DNA of 64,000 bases from Diphasiastrum complanatum. Lineage: Eukaryota; Streptophyta; Lycopodiopsida; Lycopodiales; Lycopodiaceae. The DNA lies in the NCBI GenBank assembly GCA_029204225.1, contig CM055107.1:12590486-12654485 (forward strand), given 5' to 3'. Of the stretch, positions 1-8,394 are shown piece after piece (positions within the stretch are counted from its first letter, which is position 1; each line of letters starts with the position of its first letter). The notes under the pieces are model-generated. The model ran no database searches and was not told the origin of the DNA. It was given only the letters and a program-made list of their open reading frames with translations. A program made the position numbers and the translations under genes.

Positions 1-340
1 TTTACTTATACCCACATAAGTTTATTAAATATCTAAACATTAAATAAACGTAAAGAGAATTACTTTACAATAATCGAGATTAAATTATTTGTGATAATAT
101 TTAATCACTCTAAAAAAATCTAAATTTATTTCTTATAATTTTAAGCAATATTTTTTTTACAAAAAATATTATAAAAACACATCTAAAATTAAAATATTGG
201 AAACTTGACAAATCATTACAATTTTAATTTCTGGTGATAATTATCATTGTTAAAAATTTTAAAATATTTCAAATTTTAAATTTTAAATCATTAAAAAATA
301 AATTAAAAAATATGAAATCAATAAAAAAAAATTCAAAACA
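1..340. other. AT-rich stretch, no gene seen
   Basis: Very AT-rich sequence with poly-A and poly-T runs and no convincing reading frame. It lies just downstream of the end of the minus-strand methyltransferase remnant and could be its 3' flank or the edge of the element. I saw no clear terminal inverted repeat. Confidence 0.5.
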
Positions 341-561
341 CAATACATCAAAAAATATAAACACAATTATTCTTTAAAACAAAAGAGAATTTTGTATTCC
401 CAAAAATCATCGATGCATTTACATCTTTTTCTTTTGTTTTTTCTTGAGTAGCCACTGTACTATCAAGTGGCACCTCTTCTACAATTTTTTCGACTATAGT
501 GACTACATTGTAATCTTGAACCAAGACATCAGCAAATTCTCCTGTGTCGTCTACTTTTCCG

Positions 562-1174
562 CTAGTAGGAGGCTGAGGTTCCTTGGACAAGGGAATTATT
601 GTATCCTCGTTGTTCAAACTCTTTTCCACCCTCAGATAATTCATCTGGCAAAATTGAAAGAGATTTCATTCTCATTTTTATAAAATCAACTAAATTAGTA
701 TCTAAATCTACTGCAGCAACAAGTTTGCTTTTCTGAACAACACATGCGCTCGTAGTGCCGCTACCGCTAAATAAATCTGAAACCCAATCAGCTGGGTGAG
801 AAAAAATATCAATTAAATGATTAATTAATTATTGTGGCTTTTGGTAGGGACAAGCCACGGAATCCGTCATTGGGATTTTTAATTTCTTTGTCACAGCTGG
901 ATATTGGAATTGGAACAAGTTTCCAAAACTTGTCAGTCCGGAAGTGTTATAATACAGCATCGAACGTTTGTTATTCAAAGCATAATAACCGATGGTTATG
1001 TATTCTATTTCATTGCAAAGTCGAGCTCCTCCCAAGTTCTTGATATTGGGCTTGTACCTGACATGAAACATTACAAGTAGAATCAATTTAAAATTTTAAT
1101 TTTAAAATAAAAAATTTAAAATAAAATTATGAATTAAAATACGAATTGATAATTCAGGAACTTAAGAATTTACC
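562..1174 (-). pseudogene. Methyltransferase C-terminal half with SAM-binding motif I
   Basis: Across 1305-1174 the frame reads EVTTSP, VVIFHSSWW and IENVVW. After an intron (1173-1058) the exon at 1057 continues YKPNIKN and later reaches CPYQKPQ, one TAA stop near 829, then FSHPADWVSDLFSGSGTTSA and VAAVDLDTN. Known: a QKP motif followed by D-x-F-x-G-S-G-T-T and an acidic residue at the end of the next strand is the FGG/SAM motif of N6_N4 methyltransferases. Having motif IV before motif I is the beta-class order, as in CcrM or HinfI. The TAA sits where CAA would read QKPQQL, so it looks like one C-to-T change. The frame ends in an acidic tail with a stop at 562-564. Confidence 0.8.
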
Positions 1175-1627
1175 ACACAACATTCTCAATTCTCGCATTA
1201 CAGAAAGTTAATAGAGCTTTCTGTACTGATGTTGACCACCAAGAAGAATGAAAAATAACAACTCTTCAAATTGGAGAAGTTGTGACTTCAAGAAAGCCCT
1301 ACATAAAACTATGGATTTCAGTGAATTTGAAAGGAGTATCATCATTTAATGATTCTTTCATTTGAAATTCATATGGTATATCGGCGATGCATAGTGTATA
1401 AGGTCTTTTTCTTAAAAATTTTGAAATTTCTCCATAATCGTTCCCCTCAACAGAGTAAAAGCATGGTTGATCATTGAAGCTTTTGAGAAGATAGGTCTCT
1501 AATGGATCCTCCTCCACAGGTCTCATCTTGTGCCAATCCCTCCATGTTCTTTTTTTCTATTTTTGCCTTACAGAATATGTCTCTTGAAGTGCTCTGGAAG
1601 GACTTTGTTTTTTTTGTATTCGGAAGA
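1174..1627 (-). pseudogene. Methyltransferase exon with catalytic motif IV (ADIPYEF)
   Basis: The block starts after a CTTTTCAG acceptor at 1628. After one frameshift it reads RTWRDWHKMRPVEEDP, then FYSVEGNDYGEISKFL, then TLCIADIPYEFQM. Known: beta-class amino-methyltransferases have the acidic catalytic box (D/N/S)PP(Y/F/W) shortly after a start-of-domain strand. Here the box is DIPY: the first proline is isoleucine (codon ATA). This may be natural variation or decay. Two stops (TAG near 1297, TGA near 1266) interrupt the downstream frame, whose residues still fit the family. Confidence 0.7.
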
Positions 1628-1642
1628 CTGAAAAGGAAAAAG

Positions 1643-1658
1643 CTATGCTTAGCATGGG
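1643..1658. repeat. Outlying palindrome copy (CTATGCTTAGCATGGG)
   Basis: Same core as the 4.5-4.9 kb array, in the probable intron just before the catalytic-motif exon of the methyltransferase remnant. One arm is altered (CATGGG instead of CATAGG). Confidence 0.6.
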
Positions 1659-1727
1659 AGACAAAAAATATGAAATAGAATAGGAGACTTAACTTATCAA
1701 AAATTAATAATTAAATAAAGAAAAAGT

Positions 1728-1739
1728 TATGCTAGCATA
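1728..1739. repeat. Outlying palindrome copy lacking the central base
   Basis: TATGCTAGCATA is a perfect 12-bp palindrome equal to the array core without the middle nucleotide. It lies in the same probable intron as the copies at 1643 and 1774. Confidence 0.5.
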
Positions 1740-1773
1740 TAGACATAGAATAGAAAGAAATAATTAATAAGCA

Positions 1774-1790
1774 CCTATGCTAAGCATGGG
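1774..1790. repeat. Outlying palindrome copy (CCTATGCTAAGCATGGG)
   Basis: Matches the array consensus except for one base in the right arm. It sits directly downstream (minus-strand sense) of the probable exon ending at 1803. Confidence 0.6.
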
Positions 1791-2449
1791 TGAAATAAAT
1801 ACCATGTCTCTAAACAAAATAAAAAATGGACTTAGGGCTTCATTTCGACTGCTCAGAGGATAAAGCCTCTGACACTCATCGAAATCTTGACAATTTAACC
1901 TTGTCACAAGGGCTTCTTGAACTTTCATAAATAATTTGTGCCTGCATTTAAAAAATATAATTGTTAAAAATCCAACCAAATTATAAAAATCATTTCATTA
2001 AAAAAGGTAACATAAAAATAAATATTTAAATTATGATTATTACCTCTGAAATTCTTTTTCCATTTCTGCCAGAGAAAGTTGACCATCAGCAACTCTTGAA
2101 AGAACACTTATTATTAGCTCTGAAGAGCTAATCCCTTGCATATTCTTCCGCTCTGATATTTCCATTTCAATAGGGATTGGCTTTAGGGTTTGAGTGCTCA
2201 CAACTTTGTTTTTGGACTTTGAGGGACCTTGAGCAGGTTGGCCTTTTATTTAAAAAGTTTTTCACTTATCAAAAAATTTATCAATAAGGGCCCACACCTG
2301 AAATTAAAAAAAAACAAAATTAATTGATAAAGAATTTAACCAATATTAAAATTGAGTTCAAAATTTTAGTCTGATAAAAATAATTTAAAAAGATTATAAC
2401 ATATATTATGACCAAAGCATTCCATGACGAGCAAAGCCAAATAAATTAC

Positions 2450-3028
2450 CTGGCCACTGCGAAAAGCAAGCTGAAAAAAATTATCGTATTTAGTAGGGCT
2501 CTGCGTAGGATTTTTCGAATCAAAAGGCAGGCCTATCTCTTGAGCACATAGTGTTTTCAGCTCAAGTTGATTCACATCTCCTGCTTTGGAGACTTTCATG
2601 TATTCTTTGTGAAAAAAACGAATCCTTTGTATCACGATCATCTTCATCCGGTAGTCCTGATCAATATTCTGGTCCCAAGCCAATAATTTTGCTTCTTCCA
2701 CTGTCTAGCCAACAAATGCTATGGCACTCACAGTTCAAAAGCTTGGGATATGGGGATATTCTTGAGATAATTGTTTTCGAGCTTGTAAACTGTGTATCCT
2801 CCCAAGAACAAAAAAATGATATGAATCTAATAAAGAAAAATCAAAATTTGCAACATCGTTGCATTCGTTGGGATCAACCAAAACAACAAAGGGAGTAACT
2901 ATGGCCTATGTATAATCTTTAAATTTTAATTTTAGATTATGTACATGTGTTTCATTAGGCTCTCTAACTTCCATTGGCATGTCTCTTGTTATTGGGTCTA
3001 CAGGTGGCCTATCACACTGATTTATGTC
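2450..3028 (-). pseudogene. ParB-like segment
   Basis: After a frameshift near 3028 the minus frame gives PPVDPITRDMPMEV, then AIVTPFVVLVDPNE, then YHFFVLGRIHSLQARKQL, then VSAIAFVG, TVEEAKLLAWDQNIDQDY and QRIRFFHKEY. Known: ParB/Srx-type domains show this order, a partner-independent PFVV strand, a V-x-G-x-H/R-x-x-A box, then an Ls-x-E-E-A-x-L-A-x-x-x-N helix. Three in-frame stops (complements of CTA 2906-2908, TCA 2734-2736, CTA 2705-2707) break it, and at least two are explained by C-to-T change. The exon ends at a CAG/GTAATT donor (2450). The match is by motif pattern only. Confidence 0.6.
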
Positions 3029-3479
3029 TAAAATTAAAGCTGTTTATTTTATTTTGTTTTGTTTTATGGATATCCTCTCTTAATTTGGCAAGTTCGGAGC
3101 TATCTTGTAATGGGCGGATGGATGCACCAGGTAGCGACAAAGATGGTTCGGTGGCGGCTTTTTTGCTTTCAACAGAAGGGATGGACTTATGGCGATGTGT
3201 AGCCATGGTCTTTGGGCGTGACTTAGGTCTAGTGGGCGAAGTCTCAGAAAGATTATGAGATTTTTTTTTTTTTGGGATGAGGGACGAGACGACTACGGTT
3301 TCATCCTCAACATTTTCAAAGGCCGGCTTTGTGATCTGAGCAGTAGTAGAAGTGGGCTTGCGAGGTCCAATAGATACACTTTTTGAACTCCGTAATGAAT
3401 AGACCAGACCTTTTTCCTCAGCAATAGCAGCTAAAACCATTTTTAAGCATTGCTTCATGCTAACAACTATGCTAGGCAT
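3012..3479 (-). pseudogene. Basic, low-complexity linker exon of the ParB/methyltransferase gene
   Basis: A 155-codon open frame rich in Ser, Pro, Lys and Thr, with a KKKK run and PTRPKSRPKTMATHRHKS. It ends in a charged helix-like stretch (SELAKLREDIHKTKQ). It runs into the ParB-like segment by a one-base frameshift rather than a clear intron. The acceptor for this exon overlaps a copy of the local palindrome (3467-3480). This looks like a disordered, DNA-binding or nuclear-localisation linker; that is inference. Confidence 0.55.
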
Positions 3480-3480
3480 G
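3467..3480. repeat. Outlying palindrome copy overlapping a splice acceptor
   Basis: CTATGCTAGGCATG, a degenerate copy. On the minus strand it contributes the AG of the likely acceptor before the basic linker exon. Confidence 0.4.
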
Positions 3481-3949
3481 AAACAAACATGATTAAAAAT
3501 ATATTTTATAATTACTCACCAAAGTAACTAGAGCTTTATTAGAAATAGGCTTTGATGGCCTCGTCCTGATAAAGTCGGATCTTTATCATAGTCTCATCAT
3601 TAGAGGAGTTCTAAATCCAAAAATTACCCTTTAAAAAGAATTTTTTCATATTTTTTCTTAAATTTTTCTTACACATGGACCAATTAAAACACTCAAATTT
3701 GAAATCTACGTAACGTAACTTTTTGAGTCCACATTTTAATTCCACACTAAAAATGGCATAACTTTTCAGTAGTAAGTCCAAATTTAGCGAAGTTTGGTGC
3801 ATGGAAAGCGCTCAACAAGGGCTTTCCAATGATATGTTAGATGACATACTTCTGAGATATGATTAAAAAGTTATGGCAAGTCAAAAATATTAGTGTTATA
3901 ATATTTTAATAATGTAAAAGACATCTTGCACGAATTCTTAAAGGGTCTT

Positions 3950-4306
3950 TTTGGAGCTCAAAACTCCCCTAATGTCAGAATGAAAATAGAACGAGACTTA
4001 TCCGTCTTTTTTACAAGTATATTCACAAAACCTTCTTCTTGATCCTCATCTGGTTGATCAACAAGCAATCTTCCTTAAACTTTGAATTGCGAGTCTCCTC
4101 TGCCAGGCTTCTCAGCTAAATGAATAAAAAGCTCCGAAAACTTTGTGTTGTTGTTTATTATATCTATGATTCTAATGCTCAAACAGTGGATCCCAATGCC
4201 CAAGCTTACAATCTTATCTTTTGACAGAATATCTTGAGGTTTCCTCGAAATTTTAAAAGAAATCCTCGACATTTCGAAAATTATTAAAGACAATTGAAAA
4301 TCTGCA
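3950..4306 (-). pseudogene. Possible N-terminal exon(s) of the ParB/methyltransferase gene
   Basis: A strong acceptor (long T run, then GCAG) at about 4307 opens a frame containing QDILSKDKIVSLGIGIHCLS, IIDIINNNTKFSELFIHLAE and, after a one-base shift near 4078, VDQPDEDQEEGFVNILV and TDKSRSIFILTLGEF. I do not recognise a domain. It is upstream and co-oriented with the ParB-like part. The AT-rich stretch 3490-3945 between them looks intronic; a short frame there ends at a TTG/GTGAGT donor. Confidence 0.4.
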
Positions 4307-4498
4307 AAAAAAAAAGACTTTTTAGAAAAATTTAAAACGCTATCTTAATGAAGATGCTGAAAACTTTAATAAAACAAGCCATTTTTGTGAAAAAAAAAAT
4401 TAAAAACAAAACTACAAATTCAACATATTTTCTTACTAAAACATCTCAAAGAATCGCTTTTCTGAGACAAAGCATTGTAAAAGAAGAAAATACGAGTA

Positions 4499-4890
4499 GC
4501 GACCTATGCTAAGCATAGGTTGTGGTCGAGTCCTTACTAACAACTTATGCTTAGCATAGGACGGAGGCGAGATTCTTCAATTCTAACCTCATTTCGACCT
4601 ATGCTGAGCATAACTTTCATCTCTGGTCCTGTTCCAACCTATGCTCAACATAGGTTAGCAAGCAAATTGCAAAGACATCATATGCTCAGCATAAGTCGTT
4701 ACTCTCGCGCTCTTGTCCAACCTATGTTGAGCATAGGATGTCTTCGCTATTTGCTTGCCAACCTATGCTAAGCATAGGTTGGAAGAGGAATCCTATGTTG
4801 AGCATAGGATATTACTAAGGACCCGAGCACAACCTATGCTCAGCATAGGTTAAAGGAGAGGACTGGTGCAGGCACCTATGCTGAGCATAG
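4499..4890. repeat. Ten-copy phased palindrome array
   Basis: Ten copies of an odd palindrome with consensus ACCTATGCTNAGCATAGGT. The TATGCT (or TATGTT) cores start at 4505, 4546, 4600, 4640, 4681, 4723, 4764, 4794, 4835 and 4877. Steps are 41, 54, 40, 41, 42, 41, 30, 41 and 42 bp. Spacers are unrelated, so this is not an ordinary tandem repeat. The central base takes all four values (A, T, G, C, C, G, A, G, C, G) while the arms are kept. Deviations are mostly C-to-T or G-to-A. Such arrays are usually binding sites for a dimeric protein. Confidence 0.9.
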
Positions 4891-4958
4891 GTTACTCATG
4901 TTTCAAGAAGATGAATACAAATTAAAATATGAATATTTTCTAATGCAAGAATTTATTA

Positions 4959-4974
4959 CCCATGCTAAACATAG
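4959..4974. repeat. Outlying palindrome copy (CCCATGCTAAACATAG)
   Basis: A degenerate copy 70 bp beyond the end of the main array. It differs from the consensus by one transition in each arm. Confidence 0.5.
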
Positions 4975-4991
4975 AGCAAAGGTAGAAAATG

Positions 4992-5101
4992 ACAATAATC
5001 TTACCGCCAAGAAATCTGGAAGCAAGAACGTATGCAAAATCTTATAGAAAGCCGTGACTTGGTCGTAGCGATTGCTTCGGCATCATGTGGGCTTCTGAAT
5101 C
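4992..5101 (-). other. Possible upstream exon on the minus strand
   Basis: The reverse complement has a CATTTGCAG acceptor and a GCG/GTAAGA donor about 110 bases apart. One frame reads CRSNRYDQVTAFYKIL and HTFLLPDFLA. If it belongs to the ParB/methyltransferase transcript, the palindrome array (4499-4890) would lie in its first large intron rather than in an intergenic gap. One stop (TGA) lies near the 5' end of the frame. Confidence 0.3.
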
Positions 5102-5254
5102 TGCAAATGAGGTGAGTTATGCTTGGACTATGTTCCTTAAATAATTTTTTTTTCTAGACCCCTGTCTCACGCCAGTCCTCCAGCTTACTTCAGGACCAAG
5201 TTGTCGCGACTCACCTCACCTCATGCTGATCTCGAGTATTAGCCCGAAAAGTCC

Positions 5255-5297
5255 AAACCTAACCCTAACCCTAATCCTAAACCTAAACCTAACCTTA
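5255..5297. repeat. Short telomere-like (CCCTAA/CCTAAA) run
   Basis: About seven degenerate units of the plant telomere-type repeat (CCTAACC, CCTAAAC forms). It lies between the palindrome array and the plus-strand gene. A short interstitial telo-box run can be a promoter element in plants or a trace of end repair; neither can be chosen here. Confidence 0.6.
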
Positions 5298-5439
5298 AAA
5301 ATGTTGTCAAACAGTATTTAAGACATGGTAGCCGCCAGAAATTTTTATTAACCAGTTACTTTTTAGGCTTATTGCTCATTTGCATTTAGTTGGTTTTTCT
5401 GTGTGCGTCTATTGAAGTTCACATAGGTTTTTATTTGTT

Positions 5440-5525
5440 CTATGACAAGCATAGGTTGCAGTTATGTTTGAGGAGCACATTTAGTGTGGTGTTAACTATT
5501 TAAACGGTTCTATGCTTAGCATAAG
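5440..5525. repeat. Two palindrome copies just upstream of the plus-strand gene
   Basis: CTATGACAAGCATAGG at 5440-5455 and CTATGCTTAGCATAAG at 5510-5525. The second ends 31 bp before the first ATG of the DUF7869-like gene at 5557. That is a plausible place for an operator acting on its promoter. Confidence 0.55.
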
Positions 5526-5556
5526 TACGTAGTCAAAAAAAAAAATTGAGGTTACG

Positions 5557-8019
5557 ATGTTAAGTAGTTCTACCTCTTCTATTCTAGTAGTTGTAACTCA
5601 ATATGTTGCAACAAGTGCAACATCTTCATCTGACATTCCCAATGAAAGCTTTTTTTATAAAGTCACTCCTGAATCTGAACATATTTTGGTAAACGATGTG
5701 GCATCGTCATCATTTATTATTCATCATCTGAAATTCCTCAAGCAAGTACTTTTCAAGAAATGACGCATGTAACTCAGCTTGTATCAAATCTTTCAACCTT
5801 GTCCTCAAAATCTGAGATCCAAAAGGTACGAAATATTATTTGTTGCTCATCCTATTGTTTGCAAAGGCTGAGTATCAGAGAAATTGAAGAATTAAGATCA
5901 AACTTCTTTTTACGAAGTAAGGATGAGAGATCCCCTTACAGGGTCTAGTTGTTTCTCTAGATGCTTTAAATGCAACTGCTTGGCTAAGGCAATTCATAGA
6001 TGTGCACAGAGAAAAATTGCCTAATTTCTTATATTTTCACTTGCCGGATAATTTTACAAAATTAAAAATATTTTTGATGTACAAAGAGTTTGCAAAAACA
6101 AAAAATGTTCCCTATTTGAGTTACTTATATTTTCTTAGAGTTTGGAAAAGAGATTTTGGATTGGTAAAGATTCCCAAAAAATCACGAATGACAGTATGCT
6201 CCACTTGCGAGTTGTTAAAGTCTGAAAAACAACTTGCAAAGACCAATGGCGACAAAAGTAAATTATAATCAAATTTGTCATTCATTTTAATTCTTTCTGT
6301 TTTGAAAAAAATTATGCTGTAGTCTTTTTTAACACCATTATGTTGCATTCTTTTTTAACACTATTATGGTATGATCTTTATCTTATTAAATAAGTGAATC
6401 ATTGTATTTTCAGTGGATGCTACAAATGCTCTTCAGCTGCACAGACATCAACAAACAATTGAAAGACAAAAGTTGGCCAAGCATCGAAAGAAATGTTTGG
6501 AATGTCCACAAAAATATCTGGGACTTGTTATTGATAGCATGGATCAGAAGAAAACAATGTTGCCTCATTTTGTCAGAGTGCCCAAAAATTTGAACAAGGC
6601 AAATTTTATTCAGGTTCATCTCGTTGGAACACTTGTGTTTAATGGCACTTTGGAGTCCAAGGTCTTTTTTAATTATCCCAATTTTAAAAATGATCCAAAT
6701 TTGATGATCACCATTGTACATAAGATAATTTGCGAATTTGGTGAAAATCTTCCAAAATTACTTTATTTGCAGCTTGACAACACTGCTAGGGAAAATAAAA
6801 ATCAAACTGTTTTGGCATACTTGTCTATGCTAGTGAAGAAATTCTTTTTCAAAAAAATAAAAATAGGATTTTTGTTGGTAGGACATACCCACGATCAAAT
6901 TGATCAAATATTTAGTTGCTTTTCTAAGAGGTTGAGACGCAAGAAAGCATTTTCATTACTAGTGCTTCAAAGCATTGTTAAGGAATCGTATGTGCCAAAG
7001 CCAAACATGTCATTAATCAGACACACATGATTTTCATGATTATGGTAAGGTGTCCAACGAAACAGAACGATGCATAGCTAATATTAATAATATTAGCTTT
7101 CAGCACCAGTTTAAAATCAAATGTAACGAATCAGACATTATATTATTATGGGACAAACTATTTTCAAATTCAATTTTGTAGCTACCTCTTGAAGAAGTTC
7201 AATTTTTGCTTAACATTCCATCGACTCAAATCAAGCTTGTTGTATTGTCTCCCTTGAAGTCCTTGCTAGAAAAACAAAAGGCGCAAAGAGAACATTGTGA
7301 GATTGATCCATTTGCCTCATTAAATTTTTTGGAATCAAGTATTCAAGCAGCTTATCATTTTTTTGTTGAGTTTGATCAACATTGGTGGATGGACTTTTTT
7401 GAGGAACAAAAAATTAGTTTGCTCAATCTCAAACATACATCAACAACTGATGAATTTCATTGGCCTCATAAATTAGGAACATCAACTACGACTGTCGAAC
7501 CTTCAGATCTTCCTCGAGATAATGATTTTCTGCAGCTTGTGCAAGGTGAGGAACATGAAATTTATGCGGGCTTAAGGAAGGGTTGCGCACCACTTCAACG
7601 AATGCTTTTTTGGGAAGGTACGAACTCGAAATGTTGCAAGTAGATCCAAAGGGCAAGAGAAAGAGATTGCCAAAACATCAACCAAGAGTCGACGATTTGA
7701 ATCTACAAGATGTAGATGTTTTGGCATTTAATTTTGAATTAACAATGACCAATCATCTACGAAAGTCAACAATATCTATATTGAAAGAACGACTTGGATT
7801 ACTTGAAAAACCATCATCCTCCACTTGTCATCAACAGAGAAAAGCTGATTTACAAGATTTTTGATCAACATTAGACGCGAATTCTGAGAAAGACATGTCA
7901 GTTGACTTTGATGAAGAAGACGGGCCTTCCACTTCATCAGCTAAAAACGAGAGTGTTGAGAATATGTCAAGCTCTAAATTGAGAGGCATCAGTGAAAATT
8001 CCTTAGAAAATATACTTTA
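5557..8019 (+). pseudogene. Decayed multi-exon DUF7869-like (transposase-like) gene
   Basis: Likely exons are 5557-5825 (ends AAAAG/GTACGA), about 5873-6257, 6414 to about 7172, and 7182-8019. The junction 6257/6414 keeps phase and rebuilds GACAAAATGGAT (DKMD). The first exons encode NATAWLRQFIDVHREKLPN and a C-x-x-C pair (VCSTCELLKSEK). The core exon holds three acidic boxes: VIDSMDQKK, YLQLDNTARENKNQ and VGHTHDQIDQIF. The tail is acidic (DFDEEDGPSTSS). I match the core from memory to Pfam DUF7869, found in unplaced eukaryotic mobile-element proteins; an RNase H-like transposase role is inference. Frameshifts near 5945, 7020 and 7615 and an in-frame TAG near 7180 show decay. It is divergent from the ParB/methyltransferase gene across the palindrome array. 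Confidence 0.65.
6414..7022 (+). pseudogene. Core exon of the DUF7869-like gene
   Basis: A 203-codon open block after a TTTTCAG acceptor. It begins MDATNALQLHRHQQTIERQK. Candidate catalytic acids are Asp in IDSMD (near 6532), Asp in QLDN (near 6776) and Asp in GHTHDQID (near 6893-6903). The spacing and the small-hydrophobic-Asp context resemble strands of an RNase H-like fold, which is inference. The frame shifts by one base near 7020 and continues as SDTHDFHDYGKV into the next block. Confidence 0.65.
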
Positions 8020-8390
8020 AAAAAAAAATGTGCAAATATAACTTAAGTTATTTTGTATTTCAATGGGATTTTGAGTTTCAAAAATCATTTGTTCTCTTGA
8101 ATTATTATTTCTTTTGTAATCATAATGGTTTTATGAATTTTGCAACAAAAAACTTGTAGTTCTTTATTTAAAATATGCATTTTTTGGCTTTTTTAAAAAA
8201 CAAAATTTAGAGATTTATTAAAAAAATCCATGATTTTGGCCTAAAACTAGGACCATTAAAAAACACCGAAAAAAATCACTCTTTTTCAGGTCAAAGTCCC
8301 AAAACAAATGTCATCGTGTTCATCGATAAATGATACTATGTTATTTCATCTTATTCTACATAGCATTCAACCTTCTAATATTGATGATTT
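8020..8390. other. AT-rich flank, no gene seen
   Basis: AT-rich sequence between the DUF7869-like remnant and a copia fragment. This is where the right end of the proposed element should lie. I saw no terminal repeat matching the left flank. Confidence 0.4.
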
Positions 8391-8394
8391 TTCA

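Larger units (their letters stand above)
562..4306 (-). pseudogene. Decayed multi-exon gene: ParB-like segment plus beta-class DNA amino-methyltransferase
   Basis: Seen on the minus strand: coding blocks joined by GT-AG junctions. Likely exons are about 4306-3950 (unrecognised N-terminal part), 3479-2450 (basic linker, then ParB-like segment), 2297-2044 (linker), 1941-1803, 1627-1174 (catalytic box) and 1057-562 (SAM motif). Several joins keep phase, for example TG at 1174 with G at 1057, giving a WYKPN motif. Known of the families: ParB-type domains fused to N6-adenine or N4-cytosine methyltransferases are common in bacteria and phages, and such proteins bind DNA and transfer a methyl group from SAM to a base. 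Decay is clear: in-frame stops near 2907, 2735, 2706, 1297 and 829, and frameshifts near 3028 and 1540. The divergent neighbour is the DUF7869-like gene at 5.56 kb. Fold and order are fairly secure; base specificity and full N-terminus are not. Confidence 0.75.

Noticed and set aside
562-4306. Bacterial contamination carrying a methyltransferase
   Set aside because: The coding blocks are separated by AT-rich introns with GT-AG junctions that keep phase, and the locus is continuous with plant-type repeats.
4499-4890. CRISPR array
   Set aside because: Short palindromes with regular spacing could trigger a CRISPR finder, but the repeats are only about 19 bp, imperfect, with spacers of about 21 bp, no cas genes, and in eukaryotic sequence with introns. 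A protein-binding array fits better.
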